Source: Edaphochlamys debaryana
Lineage: Eukaryota; Chlorophyta; Chlorophyceae; Chlamydomonadales
Assembly: GCA_016858145.1 (NCBI GenBank)
Contig: JAEHOE010000001.1
Span: 3,844,001 to 3,908,000, forward strand
Reading direction: 5' to 3'
DNA length: 64,000 bases
A program made the translations under genes and the position numbers. Positions 35,007 to 47,208 of this stretch are shown one piece after another; position 1 is the first letter of the stretch; the number at the start of each line of letters is the position of its first letter. The notes under the pieces were generated by a model. The model was not told where the DNA came from. It did not search any database and saw only the letters and a list, made by a program, of their open reading frames with translations.

Positions 35007-36225
35007 GCGCAGCAGCAGCAACAGCAGCGGGAGCACAGCTGGAGCGGGAGCGGGAGCTGCGGGGAGCGGCGCCCGCAGCCGCAGGGGACGGGTCAGGGGA
35101 TGGGGTACATGACAGAGGCGGGATTGCGAGCCTCGAGCGGTATTGAAGCGCCGTGCATTTACGGCCTGGCTGAGGTGCGACGCCCTTGCTATGATGAGAG
35201 CGCAAGCGGCTTCAGTGGAGCTGCAAGCGGCGGGGAGAGGATTGGCGGCAAGCGGCGCCAGTCGTAGCCTGGCTGGAGGAGCACCTGAGGCGACGGGCGC
35301 CCGGGCTTGGGCCAGGGCGTGGTGCTTGTAGAGTAGCGGAGAGAGACACGGCGAAGGATTATGACGAGATGCGGGGAACTGGGATCTGGGTCTGGGCAAG
35401 GCAGGGCATGCGGACTTGAGGGTTGCTGGGCTAGACTGCGCTGGGTTTGGGAGTCATACCCATTGAGGGTCCGGTTTCACTTTCGGACGCGTGTGCGCCG
35501 CTGAAGGATCGACGGCGAGGAAGCGCAGGGCGCTGACGGCAGATAAAGCGCTGTAAAGCAGTGCGTGTGTGCTCTTTCCCCAGGACGCCACGTCATTGTA
35601 CCCGCAGGGTCACTCCAGGCTGTTGTGCGGGGCAGCACGCCAGCAGATAGGGCTTAGGGAGGCAGGCCATGGCCCTGGTGATGCGGCAGACAGGAGCGGC
35701 GTGGTAGGATGTCGCGGTGCTTCGGAAGGCCCCGTGAGTAGCTTGACAGCCGCAAGTCTCTGCCTGTCGGTGAGGCCCTCCCTCGCGGAACGGGGCATGC
35801 AGAGGTACAGGGGACCGGGAGCCCGGGACCAGGGAGGGAGCTTGCAGGAGAGTGCCAGGGGGCCTGCACGGTTGGCGTCTGGCGGCAGTCTGGCGGCGGC
35901 CAAGGTACTCCGACACGGGGGCGCACACGCCTGAAGCTTGGTGGCGGGAAGTGTGTGCAGGTGACATAGCGCTTCACGATAGCACAAACCCGGGCATAAA
36001 AGTAAAGCGGCACTCGCAGCCGAGAGCGAGAGCTAGGATGGCCGACAGGGGCCGACACTCCATCGAGAGGAAAGCAAGCTCGTTACGCGCACTCGTCCTC
36101 AAGTCTTTCATACTCATACAAGTAGCATACGCCAACAGACATGCTCCAACAAGCGCAATAGGCGATAACTCCTGCAAAACTAGGCTGTGCACCGCCCTCC
36201 ATCGTTTAGGGCATTGGGGAACAGC
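35007..36225. other. 3' UTR of plastid-protein gene and SAXO promoter
   Basis: No coding ORF recognised. A TATA-like CATAAAAG lies at about 35994, 230 bases before the SAXO start, and could be its core promoter. Confidence 0.45.
35552..35556 (+). terminator. Putative poly(A) signal TGTAA of plastid-protein gene
   Basis: TGTAA on the coding strand about 545 bases after the stop at 35006. Confidence 0.5.
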
Positions 36226-39200
36226 ATGGCCGACATCGCTGAGCAGCAGGCGCTGCTAACTCAAACGCTAATGGCATCACAGACGCTGCCCCTGCCCAAG
36301 AAGGTGGGTTCACCGGAACACCTTGGGAATTGAGGACATTGGGCGCCCCAGAAGGCGGATGCCCCAGAAGACGTATGGGTCATCTACAAGCAACTTTTGA
36401 CAAGGTGCAAGGGTCTAACCTCCCGCGGCCCCGGACAAGCGCTCGATGGTACTGACGCGCATCGTCGCGGAGAGCACCTCGCGCATATATACAACGAGGC
36501 CAGGGTGCAGGCATACGTACGTATTCACGCTCAACCAGCCGGAGCACCCAAGGGTCTGGTTCTCTCGCGGCTTGCCGCCTTTATCCCACGCCCTTGCCCC
36601 CCTGCCCCCCGCCGCTTTGCAAACACCACTCCCATGCTGCTGACCATCCTTAACGCCTCCACCGCACACACCCATCCGCAGAGACCATGCTGCAAGGGTC
36701 GGTGCAAAAAGGAGCCGTGGACGGACGGCGCGCTTCTCACCGAGTACCAAAAGGTGAGCCCGGTGTCGGTCCCCGGCTACGCCTCCCCATCCCCACCCTG
36801 CCCCGCCCTCACCCCGCCCCAACCAAACCCCGTCTTAACACCCCCCCCCTTTCCCCGCCCCCCCATTCAACCCCAACAGGAGTACTGGGAGAAGCGCCAG
36901 CCGCATGAGCGGGCGCAGCCCTTCTACCCGGGCAGGCGCGCCTACCCTGAGGGCCCCTTCGATGGCACCACCTCATACCTCACCTCCTACAAGGTGAGAG
37001 GGGCTCCGACTCCTGATGCACCGCCTGCCCCCTTGCGCCCCTGGTCGCAGCCCGCCTGGCCGCAGCCGTGACGCCCGTGCCAGAGCCCGCCAGCCCCATG
37101 CCCACCCCTCGCCCCGCTGCCTGCTGCCCGCGCGCGCAGAGCCCCGAAAACGCGGACCGCGCTATGCCGTACAAGCCGCAACAGGGCGAGAAGGAGGCTC
37201 AGCCCTTCAGCCCCTGGACCACCTACAAGTGAGCCGCCTAACACCTGGGGGGGTTCTCGAGCGTGGGTCCTTGGGGGCTCGTGGGACCGAGGACGAGAAG
37301 GGCAAGGCCCCTCCCTCCAACACCGCTCACGGCCCCGCCACCCTCCCTCCCTCTCCTCCCCCCCCTTCCAGGGTGGACTACCCCCCCAAGGAGGCCCCCT
37401 ACGCCCGCGTCAAGCCCGTGCACCAGCTGCAGCCCGCGGCGGGGCCCTTCCAGGACGACACCACCAACCGCGCCGACTACCGCGCCTGGCAGCAGAAGCC
37501 GGCCACCCCGGCGCAGGGGCGGGGGGTGTCGGTGCCTCGCGGCTTGGGGCCCTTCGAGGGTCTGTCCAGCTACAAGGTGAGCGCTGTACCTGAGAGCGAA
37601 GCGGACGAGGGAGGCAGGCGCAGGGGCGCCGGTACAGGCGCAAAGGCCGCATCCACACGCACCGCCCTCCTGACCCCGGCGCCTGAACATCTCCTCCGCC
37701 CCTCTGTCCCCGCCCAGGCGGACTACCTCAAGTGGCCGGCCAACCGGCCCCCGCCCGCTGCGCCCCTGCTGGGCCAGAACGCGGCGCTGCCCCGTGGCCC
37801 CTTCATGGACGCCACCACGCACCGCACCAGCTACACGCCCAAGGCCGTGGGGCCGGCGGAGCTGCACCGGCCGCAGCAGGTGCGGACCGGACCGCTTAGG
37901 GAGGGGAGGGGGTTGGCAGGGGGGGAAGGGAGGAGTGCTTAGCAATTGCGCTGGGGTGCAAAGGGGCGGTGGGCAGAGAGGAGGCACAGGCGCGGGGTCT
38001 GGGGCTAAGCTCCATGGAGTCCGCCGTGGCCGACGCCAGAACGGTTCCCATCCTCACCGCAGGAGACGATGAAGCCGGAGGGCTGGTACGACGGCCTCCC
38101 CAACTCGGAGTACCGAAACCAATACATAGAGAAGGAGGGGGGGCCGCAGGCGCGGGCGGGCGCCACCACGGGGGCCTCGGGCACGGCGCTGCCCAAGGGC
38201 CCCTTTTCTGGGGCCACCACGTACGGCACCGAGTACCGGCCCCGCACCGCCCCCGGCTTTGTCCGCGCGGGCAAGCCCAAGGACGAGGCGCACGAGAGCG
38301 GCCCCTTCATGGGCTACACCACCTACGGGGGAGACTTTACGAAGAAGGACGTGCCCTACGCCCGCGTCAAGCCCGTGCACCAGCTGCAGGCCGCGGCGGG
38401 GCCCTTCCAGGACGACACGGTGAGTGGCCTGGGGGAGGAACAATGGTGGCGCTCGGGGGCAGGGGAGCGCAGGGGCCCCTGCCTTGGCGGGTGGGATGGC
38501 GGATGGGCAAGTGGAGGGCTGTGTCGTGGCCGCTGGACCAAGTCCCGAGGCGCCTGCCGCTGACGCCTTCTCGCTTGCCGTCGGCTCCAATCCTGTCCGG
38601 CGCGCAGGAGCACAAACGCAACTTCCAGAACTGGGGGGCACAGCCGCCCACGCGGCCCGTGGCGGCCCGCGGCACCAACCTGGGCACCGGGGGGCCCTTT
38701 GACGGGGCGACGACATACAAGGTGGGCCCGGGCGGGGTGGCGGAGGGGAAGGGGGCTGTAGAGTGGGGCCCGCGAAGCACCTGCCTGGGTAGCATGGCGG
38801 GCTGCAATCCAGCTGCGCGAGGAAGTGGGTCCGGGAGCTGCAGGCAGACCCCACCGCGCCGCCCCCCTTGACATGGTTGCGCAACCTCCCTCCCCCCCTC
38901 CAGACCGACTTCCACAAGATGGACGCTGCGCGCCGGGTCCCCGCCGGCCGCCCCATGTCGGGGCACCGCGGGCTGCGGCAGCCGGGGCCCTTCGACGGAG
39001 TCACGGTGAGCAGCGGAAAGGGTGGGGGGGGCGGGACGGACCGGCGGCCTGGTCGGGTCTGGCGTGACTCCTGCACGCTCTGACCCCATCGCACCCTACC
39101 TCGGCACTGGGCACATGCTGCCCGTTCCGGTGCCCACGCCCCCGCTGTGTCAAGCCTCCCCTCTCCGCCCCCTGCCGCCCCCCCCCTCCGCCCCCCAGAC

Positions 39201-39303
39201 CTACAATACCGACTACATCCCCAAGCGGGCCGACCCCTCCCGCTCCTACCGCCCCGACGACTGCGACGACTGCGACCCGGACCCGGACTGCGTGGACTAT
39301 TGA
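36226..39303 (+). CDS. SAXO-type stabiliser of axonemal microtubules
   Basis: Ciliary/centriolar microtubule-binding protein of the SAXO (FAM154) family. Ten exons: 36226-36303, 36682-36753, 36880-36993, 37140-37228, 37372-37576, 37718-37879, 38063-38419, 38608-38721, 38904-39005, 39199-39303; 465 residues. The N-terminal Cys motif RPCCKGRCKKEP (about residues 27-38) resembles the family's conserved Cys-rich start. It is followed by regularly spaced Mn-like repeats with core G-P-F-x-G/D-x-T-T/S-Y, seen as GPFDGTTSYLTSYK, GPFEGLSSYKADY, GPFMDATTHRTSY, GPFSGATTYGTEY, GPFMGYTTYGGDF, GPFDGATTYKTDF and GPFDGVTTYNTDY. Two copies of PYARVKPVHQLQ-AAGPFQDDT are almost identical. These repeats bind microtubules in known SAXO proteins. 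The C-terminus is a short acidic Cys tail (DDCDDCDPDPDCVDY). This implies a flagellated cell. It has no membrane segment. Confidence 0.88.
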
Positions 39304-40700
39304 GCGGCCGGGCGGGGGGGAAGGGGCGATGCGGGTTCGCGGTGGGGTTGGGGTGTGGAGAAGCGGTTGGGACGGCCGCGTGGCGGGCAGCCGGAAGCGG
39401 TGCACCGGTGCAGGGGGCAGCGGCCCCTCCCGTCGGGCAGGAGTTTGCCGATTGGACGGAGGGAGCTGCGGGGTGGCGACTTCCGCCTGCACGCGGGGCC
39501 TCACCCTGGCGGCAGGTGGCAATGGGAGCTTAGGCAGAGGAAGGCGAGGGAAAGCAACCCGTTTGTTTCAGGGCCCAGCGGCCCCACGGTGAGTCGGCAG
39601 GTTCCGGGCCGGTGAAGTAGAGGGCCACGGGGGGGGGGGTGTACAGGGGCCACCAACCTGGCTAGACTCAGGCGTGTGGTCAGAGTAGCGCAGATGAGGA
39701 TGACGGACGGGGACAAGAAGCAAGGTGGCTAGAATTTACTAAGATGCATGGGGGCTCGTGAAAGGCGCTCCTAGGGGATGACGTAAGGGATGGAGGGCGC
39801 TGAAGGGCGATCATGGAATGGAAGAGGGAAGGGAAGGCCCGGAAGGGTAGGGCGTTCTGGCGTGCTATGGGTGCGCCGCTGGGTGGCTCACGCGTAGACG
39901 AGCATGAGGCCAGGCTCTGCAGGAAAGTTGCAGCACGACTGTCCCTTACCCTTACAAGCGCAAAAGGACACTCGTGAGCAAGCGGGTCTGTGCGTGCAAC
40001 GCCATGGGCTGAGCAGAGGGGTGGATACTCATCATTGAAGGGACGCGCACACCGTGCGGGCAAGGCAAGCAAGGCAAGGTCCCTGCAGTCGACCACCCTG
40101 ACCACCAAGGGCACTGGCACGTGTAGCCACCCCACGAACCTGAGCCGCAAGGCCCCCTTCAGGGTCTCTTCGGGGTCCGGGCCCGGGCTGCTGCTGGAGC
40201 CCTGGAGGTACGGACGGGCTACGGAGGGGCTACGGAACGGGCTCACAACGAACAAGCCAAATCACGAGCCCCTACGACACCGCTGTATTCTTCACAGCGA
40301 GGCCACGAGTCCTGCCTGCGGCGAGCGCCGTGTCTGGCGAGTGCGAACGCTGTCGTTTCTGCGCATGGCTGTTTCGGCCGCCGCGGCAAAACGCCGCTAA
40401 TTTCGTTGCTCAAGCGGTTATACATGTGTCGCCATTCGGGGCCCGCCGCACGGCCCGGCCGCCGCACCGTGTGTAATCGCGCGCCTGAGTGAGAGAAACC
40501 GCGCCGTCCTGCGTCCGAGCTGGCCCCGAATCCCACAAAACGGGGCCGGCAGCCTATACGCGAACAGCAACTCACAGGTACTCCTACTCTCTACACACCG
40601 TCACGCGTCTAATTCTGCAAGAGCGCGTTCGTGAAGGTTGCTCGCCGCAGCAGCGCCCCCCGTAGCAGCGCTCCAGCAACTCTTCGCGGTTTTGGCCATC
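39304..40700. other. Intergenic gap: SAXO 3' UTR and promoter of tandem gene A
   Basis: No convincing ORF. The first 150 bases are G-rich. The last 350 bases, near 40320-40600, are CpG-rich and probably the promoter of the next gene. Confidence 0.45.
40472..40476 (+). terminator. Possible poly(A) signal TGTAA of SAXO gene
   Basis: This is the only plus-strand TGTAA I noticed after the SAXO stop, but it is 1.17 kb away and close to the next gene, so the assignment is weak. Confidence 0.25.
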
Positions 40701-43467
40701 ATGTCTATCAACGGAGCCACAGGTGGGTGGCGGTGGCGTGGGGCTAAAGTGCTGGCATGGCATGCAGCGTTAGTCGTCGGACCAAGCCGGCGCTCGACTT
40801 TGCCACTGCCGCCATCGCAGAGGTGACGGGCGAGGATGTCAACCCTCTGCCAGGGCAAGCGAACGAGGAAGCTTGCGCTCAAGGCGAGGCGCATGCTGCA
40901 GCACCGGTCCCGGTAAGGCGCGCCCTTGCCTAAGCAGCTGAGCATGCTGCAGCACACACGGTGAATCATACGCCTATCGCTCTCCTTGAGGCGCGTCCGT
41001 ATCATGCGACCGTACCTGCCGTCGACGCCCACTCCTGGCCCCCACGGCCCCCGGGCCCCGATCCCCAGACTTCCAACGGGAAGTCCCGGCGCGCCTCGCT
41101 GGTGATTGCCGAGACCCACGAGCTCCTTCACGGACTGGGCGAAGACGCGGCACGCAGCAAGGCGCTCATGGAGGAGCTGGAGAAGCTGCTGGCGGGCTCC
41201 CGCAGCTGCGCCAGCAGCAGCGGCCGCAGCGAGCACGGCGGGGCCGGGGCCGGCGCTGAGGGCGATGGCCCTGCCAAGCCCCACTGCAACGTGGTGGAGG
41301 CTCAGAACTTCAAGGTGTGCATTAGCTGGCTGGGGGATTGAGTGATGGGCAGGTTGCTTTGGCGGTCCAAGCCCCATGAACGGCCCGGAACGCTGTCTCC
41401 TCCCTGCTGCCTCCCCCGCCCATCCTCAGATTCCTCACTCGTGTCAACTCCCCCCCCCCCCCAATCCCCCGTTGCAGTCGGTTGAGCCCATCCAGATTGA
41501 TTCGGACGACGACTCGGATACGGACGAGCATCATCCGGTGAGGGGGCTGGTGAGGCGTGGGAAGCCAGATGCGAGGATGCGATCGTGCTGCATGTGTGTG
41601 AGCGGTACGTATCCAGACCAGCAGAGCACCTGACCGGCACTCGCCTGCTCCTGCGCAGTTCTCGCCCCAGCCTCCACGCACCCCCGCCACGCCCTCCGGC
41701 CGCCGCCACTCGGTCACCTTTGAGGCCCCCTCCGCCCGCAGCGAGGGCCGCCGCTCCTCCGTGGTGAGACCCTGCCCCCTCCCCCCTGCCCCTGCCCTTG
41801 CTCTGCTTGCGTGGCCACGTCCATGAGCCATGTGGGCTATGTGCAGATCTAGGTGCAGAGAGGTGCCGGTATGTGCGAGCTATGTGTAGAGCTTGTACCC
41901 CATTCGGATTGTTTGATTGCATGGGACGACGGATGGAAACCCTCTGATCCACCGCCCTCAGGTGATGCTGGACGGCACCGCGCTAATGCCCGTGGGCGGG
42001 TCATCGCTGCGCCCCAGCAGCACCAACACGCCCTTCGTCGTCGCCTTGGGCGCAGCCCCCGCCCCGCCCGCCGGCCTGCGCTCCTCCGTCTCCTTCACCA
42101 ACCGCCGCGCCTCCAGCCTCGTGGCGACCACCGCCCAGGCCGCCCACATCCTGGGAGGCCGCTCGTACAATGACCTCCGCAGCAGCCGACGCCGCTCCTC
42201 CACAGACGCGCCGGGCCCTCTGCCGCACCTGCTGGCTGCGCTGCCGGCCCTCAGCGGCACATCTTCGGGCCCCGGCTACGCCCACTCCAACGCCAGCTCG
42301 CGCCGCGCCACGGGCCAGGGAGACGCCGCCGACTCCCCCGGCGCCTCGCCCGCCGCCCCCGGCCCCGCCCCCGGCCCCAGCACGGGCGTCTCGGCCATGC
42401 GCTCCCGCTCCTTCCGCAACAACCTGCTGCTGTCCTGCAGCCTGCAGCCGCCCAGCTACTCCTCCGGACAGGTCGGTTGCAGAACCTGCGCCACAGTCGT
42501 GTGCGTCCTGCAAGCTTGCTGCATTACGCGCTGTAGCTGCTGGGGTGCCTCCTGTTGGTGGCCATTTATCCTGAATTGTTGTGCCCCTTCCTCCCGCTCC
42601 GTCCCTCCCCGACCCCAGCTCTCCATCGCCGAGTCCCGCTCCATGCTGGACGGCGACGCGCCCCCGGCCCCGCACCTGCACTCCCACCCGCCCCCGGCGG
42701 GACTATACCCCGCCATGCATCTGGACGAGGCGGAGGAGGACGCCGAGGCCGAGGCGGAGGCGGAGGCCGAGGCCCAGGCGGCCGCCTGCCGCGGCGCCAC
42801 CGCCGACGGCGGCTACGCCCACTCGCCCTCGGGCCTGCAGCGCTCCTCCTCGTCCAAGCGCACGGGGCGGTTCATGAAGATGCTCAAGGGCATATTCGTG
42901 CCCGCCACCTCGGCCTCGCAGCCCTCCAGCGGCGAGGCCGGCAGGCGCGCCGAGCCCCTGGCCCGCGCCAGCACCCTGGACGCGGCGGGCCTGGCGGAGC
43001 GCTCGCAGCCCTCGGCCGGGGCGCTGAGCTCCATGGCACCGCTGGCGCGCCACCCCTCCATGCGCCGCCCCACCACCACCAGCCACGGCCAGCTGCAGGG
43101 CCCACTGCCGGGCGGCTCCCCGCGGTCCTTCACCGCCGCCCGCAGCACCACGGCCTGCGGCGGCGCGGCGGGCGGCATCCTGGGCTCGGAGCAGCGCATG
43201 GAGCAGGTCATGCGGGCCGCAGCCGCGGTGGCGGGCATGGGCCACGTGGGTGTGAGGGCCGGCAGCCTCAGCGCGGCCCAGGTGCCGCAGGTGGCTGCGG
43301 CCGTGGCGAGCTTCACGTCGGCAGCGCGTGGCCCCATGCCGCCCAGCAGCAGCACGCAGCACGGCTGGGTGGGCGAGGCCTACGCTTCCAATGGCGGCCT
43401 GAGCCGGTCCACGTCGCGCCGTGCGTCGAGCACGTTTAGTCAAGTGGGTGCGCTGCCGCATCTGTAG
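40701..43467 (+). CDS. Tandem family member A: disordered RR-x-S protein
   Basis: Seven exons: 40701-40722, 40821-40912, 41069-41314, 41478-41537, 41659-41763, 41962-42471, 42619-43467; 627 residues. I do not recognise a known family. Features in order: basic site KSRRAS (43-48) running into a charged helix LVIAETHELL then EDAARSKALMEELEKLLA (63-80); acidic IDSDDDSDTDE (about 126-136); GRRHSVTFE and RRSSVVMLDGTALMP (about 155-185); many further RRxS/RxxS sites (NRRASS, SRRRSS, RSRSFRN); a Glu/Ala repeat; KRTGRFMKMLKGIF (about 424-437), a short basic amphipathic segment; and an Ala/Ser-rich tail. It lacks a signal peptide and membrane span. Genes B and C downstream on the same strand share these blocks in order. 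RRxS sites suit a basophilic kinase such as PKA or CDPK; that is inference. Confidence 0.8.
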
Positions 43468-43737
43468 AGGAGAGAGCGTGAGGAGCTGTGCGTTGCGCAG
43501 CGCGAGGCTTTGGAAGGTAGGGGGTGTGGAGGCTGGAGGGGCCGTGGCTTTGGAGAGGTGGCAATTCAAGCATGGTGTCATGCACAAGCGGTTGCCGTGG
43601 AGAAAGAAATGAGATTCCGCTAGCCAACGATTTGGCGGCACCCTTCATGAGAAGCAAACGTGCGTTTAATAAGTAAGGAGGGGAGCGGCGAGAGAGGTTA
43701 CGGAAGGCTGAGCGTGGAGGGGGCAACGTAGGGGGGG

Positions 43738-43742
43738 TGTAA
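43738..43742 (+). terminator. Putative poly(A) signal TGTAA of family gene A
   Basis: TGTAA on the coding strand 270 bases after the stop. Confidence 0.6.
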
Positions 43743-44702
43743 CGGTAACTCTGGACCTCGCTTTGAGGGGAGTGGTACGTCGTATGTACTAATTGCTTTT
43801 TGTTGGCGGCGGACAACGGGCTTTCTCCATGCTGCCCAAGCTGTGCCATGGTCATTGTCAGTCTGCCGTGCGCATTGCCCTAGGGAGACTTCGGGGGTTG
43901 ACTAGGCTCAGTCCTCTTGCTAGATTAGGTGCCCGATGGTATTCAACCCATCATCTCTCTCCACTGGGGCTTGTCCCTGAGTGTCCCTGGGGGAATGGGA
44001 AAGGGGGACGAGGTTACGCGAGTGTACCCGGGGCCGTGTCCCTGCCGGCGGTGTCCCTGGAGCCCGGACATCCCGCTCAAATGGTCAAAACACCAGCTTG
44101 CAAGCATGGGCGGGCCCACTTCGGCGTTGCTGGTTCTTAGTCTGTACTTCTGGTTTTGTCAAGTTGCCTTAAGGGAGGGGCATCAACCCCAAGGGCACAT
44201 GCCCTGTGAGCTTTGACGTTCTGCTTCAGTCTACTCATCTTTGTGTGAGGCTCAGGCGGTCGAGGTCGTTGCTCTGGACGCCTGGCTTCCTTGGGGGTTG
44301 GCTGGCAGCGGCTTGGCACCATAGCTTGCCTCATGGTGCCACGGTGTGTGGATGGGGAGCGAGCGGGTGGCGTATGTGCGGTGGGGTGCGAGGCTCCGGA
44401 GGGGATGACATGCTTAGCAGTTTATGACGTCGTTTTAATGCATTTGGTCCAACGCGGGGCGAAGGTTCAATCTGGAGGAGGTTGTATGCCAGGGGTGAGA
44501 GCATGCCTTGTGTGAGGGGTCCCATGGCCCGCCCCTAGCACACTGCTGTGCAGACACCAGACGCAGCCGCGCTGCGCTGTGCAGCCACACCTACACCTTA
44601 CTTCATGATTGCGATGTTGGGCGAAATAAGGATTGGGGCAATGAGCCCTGACGAGCCTCGACAATACACGAGGGTGGACGCTTGCGTGTGGAGCGGACAA
44701 TT

Positions 44703-44963
44703 TTAGGAGGCGGAGGTTTCAGAATCACAGATTCCTTCAGGATGCTGCGTTTCCTCAGCTGAGGCCTTTTCTAAACTGGCCATGTGAAGGCCCAGCTGCC
44801 TGGCATGGACTAAGGCATGGCTGCCGGCCAGGAGGCGGGTGTCGGAGTTGCTAAGGGCAATCAGGGGCCCACCACATGGGCTGGCTGGGCTGAGGCGCTG
44901 GCGGGGGTGCTCGGCTTGGTGCTTGATGTGCTGGCGGTCAATCGTGTTCTGCGTAGCAAGCAC
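44703..44963 (-). mobile_element. Possible LINE reverse-transcriptase remnant
   Basis: An 86-residue minus-strand frame contains PLIALSNSDTRLLAGSHALV, which resembles the R-P-I-x-L-L-N-x-D-Y-K-L-L-A block of LINE reverse transcriptases. No catalytic Y/F-A-D-D block, ends or target-site duplication were seen, so this is a faint hint only. Confidence 0.22.
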
Positions 44964-45311
44964 GCGATGAACGTTGTGGCGATGAGGATTCGTGACTTCG
45001 TGTCAGGTGCAGGCCCAGCGGCAACGGCCACGATCGTGGTGCGGGGTGCGTGTGATGGTGGTGGGGGTGGGGGTTCCGGGCTCGTGCCTGGTGCACACGC
45101 CACCTCGCCTGGCTAATGAACAAAGACTCTCCTTGACACACGGTCCGTCGCCACTCAGGTCGCGACTAAGCACAATCCACTAAAACCGGACGGTAGCATG
45201 TCGCCGCTTCGGCACGTGTCGTAATAAGGCAGACCATATCTGCTGCGACTGAGAGCTTGAGCGGTGCTGTAGGTCGTGCCGGAGGGTGGTAGGTGCCAAC
45301 ACGGCGCCATC

Positions 45312-47208
45312 ATGGACCCTGACTCAATGTCGCAACCGGTCGCTGAGGACCAGCAGTTCATCGGAATCATCCCTGATGCCATCTCGGAGATCTCTGATGA
45401 CAGGTCCGAAGGCGCCCTCCGCAAAAACCGGCGCACGTCGCTGGTAGTTGCGGACGCGCAACAGCAGGTGGATCACGGGCACGGTCCCCCCTGGAACTCC
45501 GGCCCCCTGACCTGCCGGATCGGGTCCATCCCCGTGCTGAGAACCCGCAAACCGCAGCTGGCACCGCCGCGCCTGCCCCGGCTTCATTTCTGTGTCACGC
45601 CCGGCTTCCCCGCGACTCCCTGCCCCCGCCCCCAGCTCTGCCACCTGCATGCAGACGTGCAGCGCGTCGACACGTTCCTGGCGGAGGCGGAGGCGCTGCT
45701 GGCGGCGGGCAGGGGGGCCCGGCCTGACCGGCGCTCTCTGCAGCTTTGCCACAACGGTACCTGGCTGGGGGATGAGGCGGCCATGCCGGCAGAGCCTGGA
45801 CTCTCTGGCGACGGCGCGGTCGGGGAGGCGCAGGGCGAGGGCGCTGGCAACCTCCCGTCGGTACGTGAACGCTCCGCCCTTTGTCTTAAGGACGCCGCGG
45901 CAGGAACCTGACGGAGGCGAACTGGTAGCAGCCAGCGCTCTCCATGTTACCATTGTCTGCCTTCGTGCGCCTCACATCATGCACCTCACCCCCCAGGCCG
46001 CCAGCTGCCTACGCCGCCGCTCCGTCGTCACCTTCCACTGCCCCCCCTTGGACCGGGAGGCAGCCGGCAGCGGGGATGCTACACTGAGCCCCGACACCAT
46101 CCCACGACTAGGGCCCAGTCCTTACCCCGGCTCAAGCGCAGGCCCCGTCTTCGACCGTGGCGACTGGGCTGCAGGATACAACACGCACCCGTTTCCCAGG
46201 GCGCCCCAAGTAGCACGCGCCAACTCGTTCAACCCTGGCCCCATACTGCGCGCCCGCTCCTTCCGGGAGAGGTCTCTGGGCGCCGGGGCACTGACGGCGG
46301 CCTCCGCGGGCCTCCTGCGCCGAGCGTCGGGCTACGGCGTGGGGGACTGTGCGGGTCTGAACCCACTCCCCCGCTCCTCCAAGCTCCTTCTGGCTGCCTC
46401 GACTGCAGCTCCGCCGGTGCTTGTGCGGTCGCCCAGTCGCTCCAGTGCGGACGGCACGGAGCCGGCCGCGCTCCAGCGCAGCCCCACGGCCGAGCTGGCC
46501 ACGGCCCCCGTCGCTGTGTCTGCGGGCGGGGGCGAGCGAGGGGGCCGCATCCGGGCCATGCTCACGGGGTGAGTAGGCCGGGGGTGCCGCACTGTAAGGG
46601 TCCATTGTGGGAAAGCCATTGTGCGAGAATTAGGCTGTGAGAGGCGTGCCGAGGCTGACAGATGCTTGCCTGATCAGACCCCTCCCTTTTGCTGCGATTG
46701 CAGGCTTCTGAGGAGGACCACCGCCGGCGCCGAGCAGCAGGCGCCCCTGTCCGCGTCACCCCTCAGCGCGCAGCGGCGCCGCTCCCTGGCGGTCACCGGC
46801 GTCGGCGCCGCAGCCCGCTCCCCGCAAGCCCTCAACGGGATGGGCCAGGCTGATGCGTCAGCGGCCGCTGCCGAGGGTCTGCGGCGCTCCGAGAGCTCCT
46901 CCGGCGCCGCGCTGAGGGGCCTGGGGATCAGCCGCAGCATCAGCGTCAGCGGCGCGTCCCCGCTGGTCCCCACGCAGACCAGCAGCCCCGGCGCCAGCCC
47001 CTACGCCTCTGCGGGCCGTGCCCACGCGGCCGCCCCACAGAGCAACATCCTCGGAGCTGTCGGGGCCTTGGGCCGCAGCGGAGTGGACGGAGGGGAGCTG
47101 GCTGCTGCGCTTCCAGGCCAGCGCTCGCCGCTGCTGCCGGCGCTGGGGCGGGCGCGCAGCTCAGTGACGGCGTCCTCCGTGGCCATGGCCGCCGCCGCGT
47201 GGGCGTGA
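45312..47208 (+). CDS. Tandem family member B: disordered RR-x-S protein
   Basis: Four exons, 45312-45467, 45636-45860, 45997-46568 and 46704-47208, give 485 residues. It is paralogous to genes A and C. Residues 38-48 (RKNRRTSLVVAD) match KSRRASLVIAE of A, and the helix after the first intron (VDTFLAEAEALLAAGRG) matches the EELEKLLAGSR part, though the EDAARS core is lost. CLRRRSVVTFH (about 131-141) matches RRHSVTFE. ARANSFNPG, LRARSFRER and LLRRASGYG continue the RxxS pattern. GRIRAMLTG-LLRR (about 311-322) matches GRFMKMLKGIF. Here the codon for the motif's last Gly is split by an intron in phase 2, exactly as in gene C. The C-terminus is Ser/Ala-rich. No enzymatic motif is seen. It is the most diverged and shortest of the three. 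Confidence 0.78.

Larger units (their letters stand above)
43468..45311. other. Spacer between family genes A and B
   Basis: Starts with the 3' UTR of gene A. The rest holds only ORFs of poor coding quality, apart from a weak minus-strand reverse-transcriptase-like fragment at 44703-44963. Confidence 0.45.
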
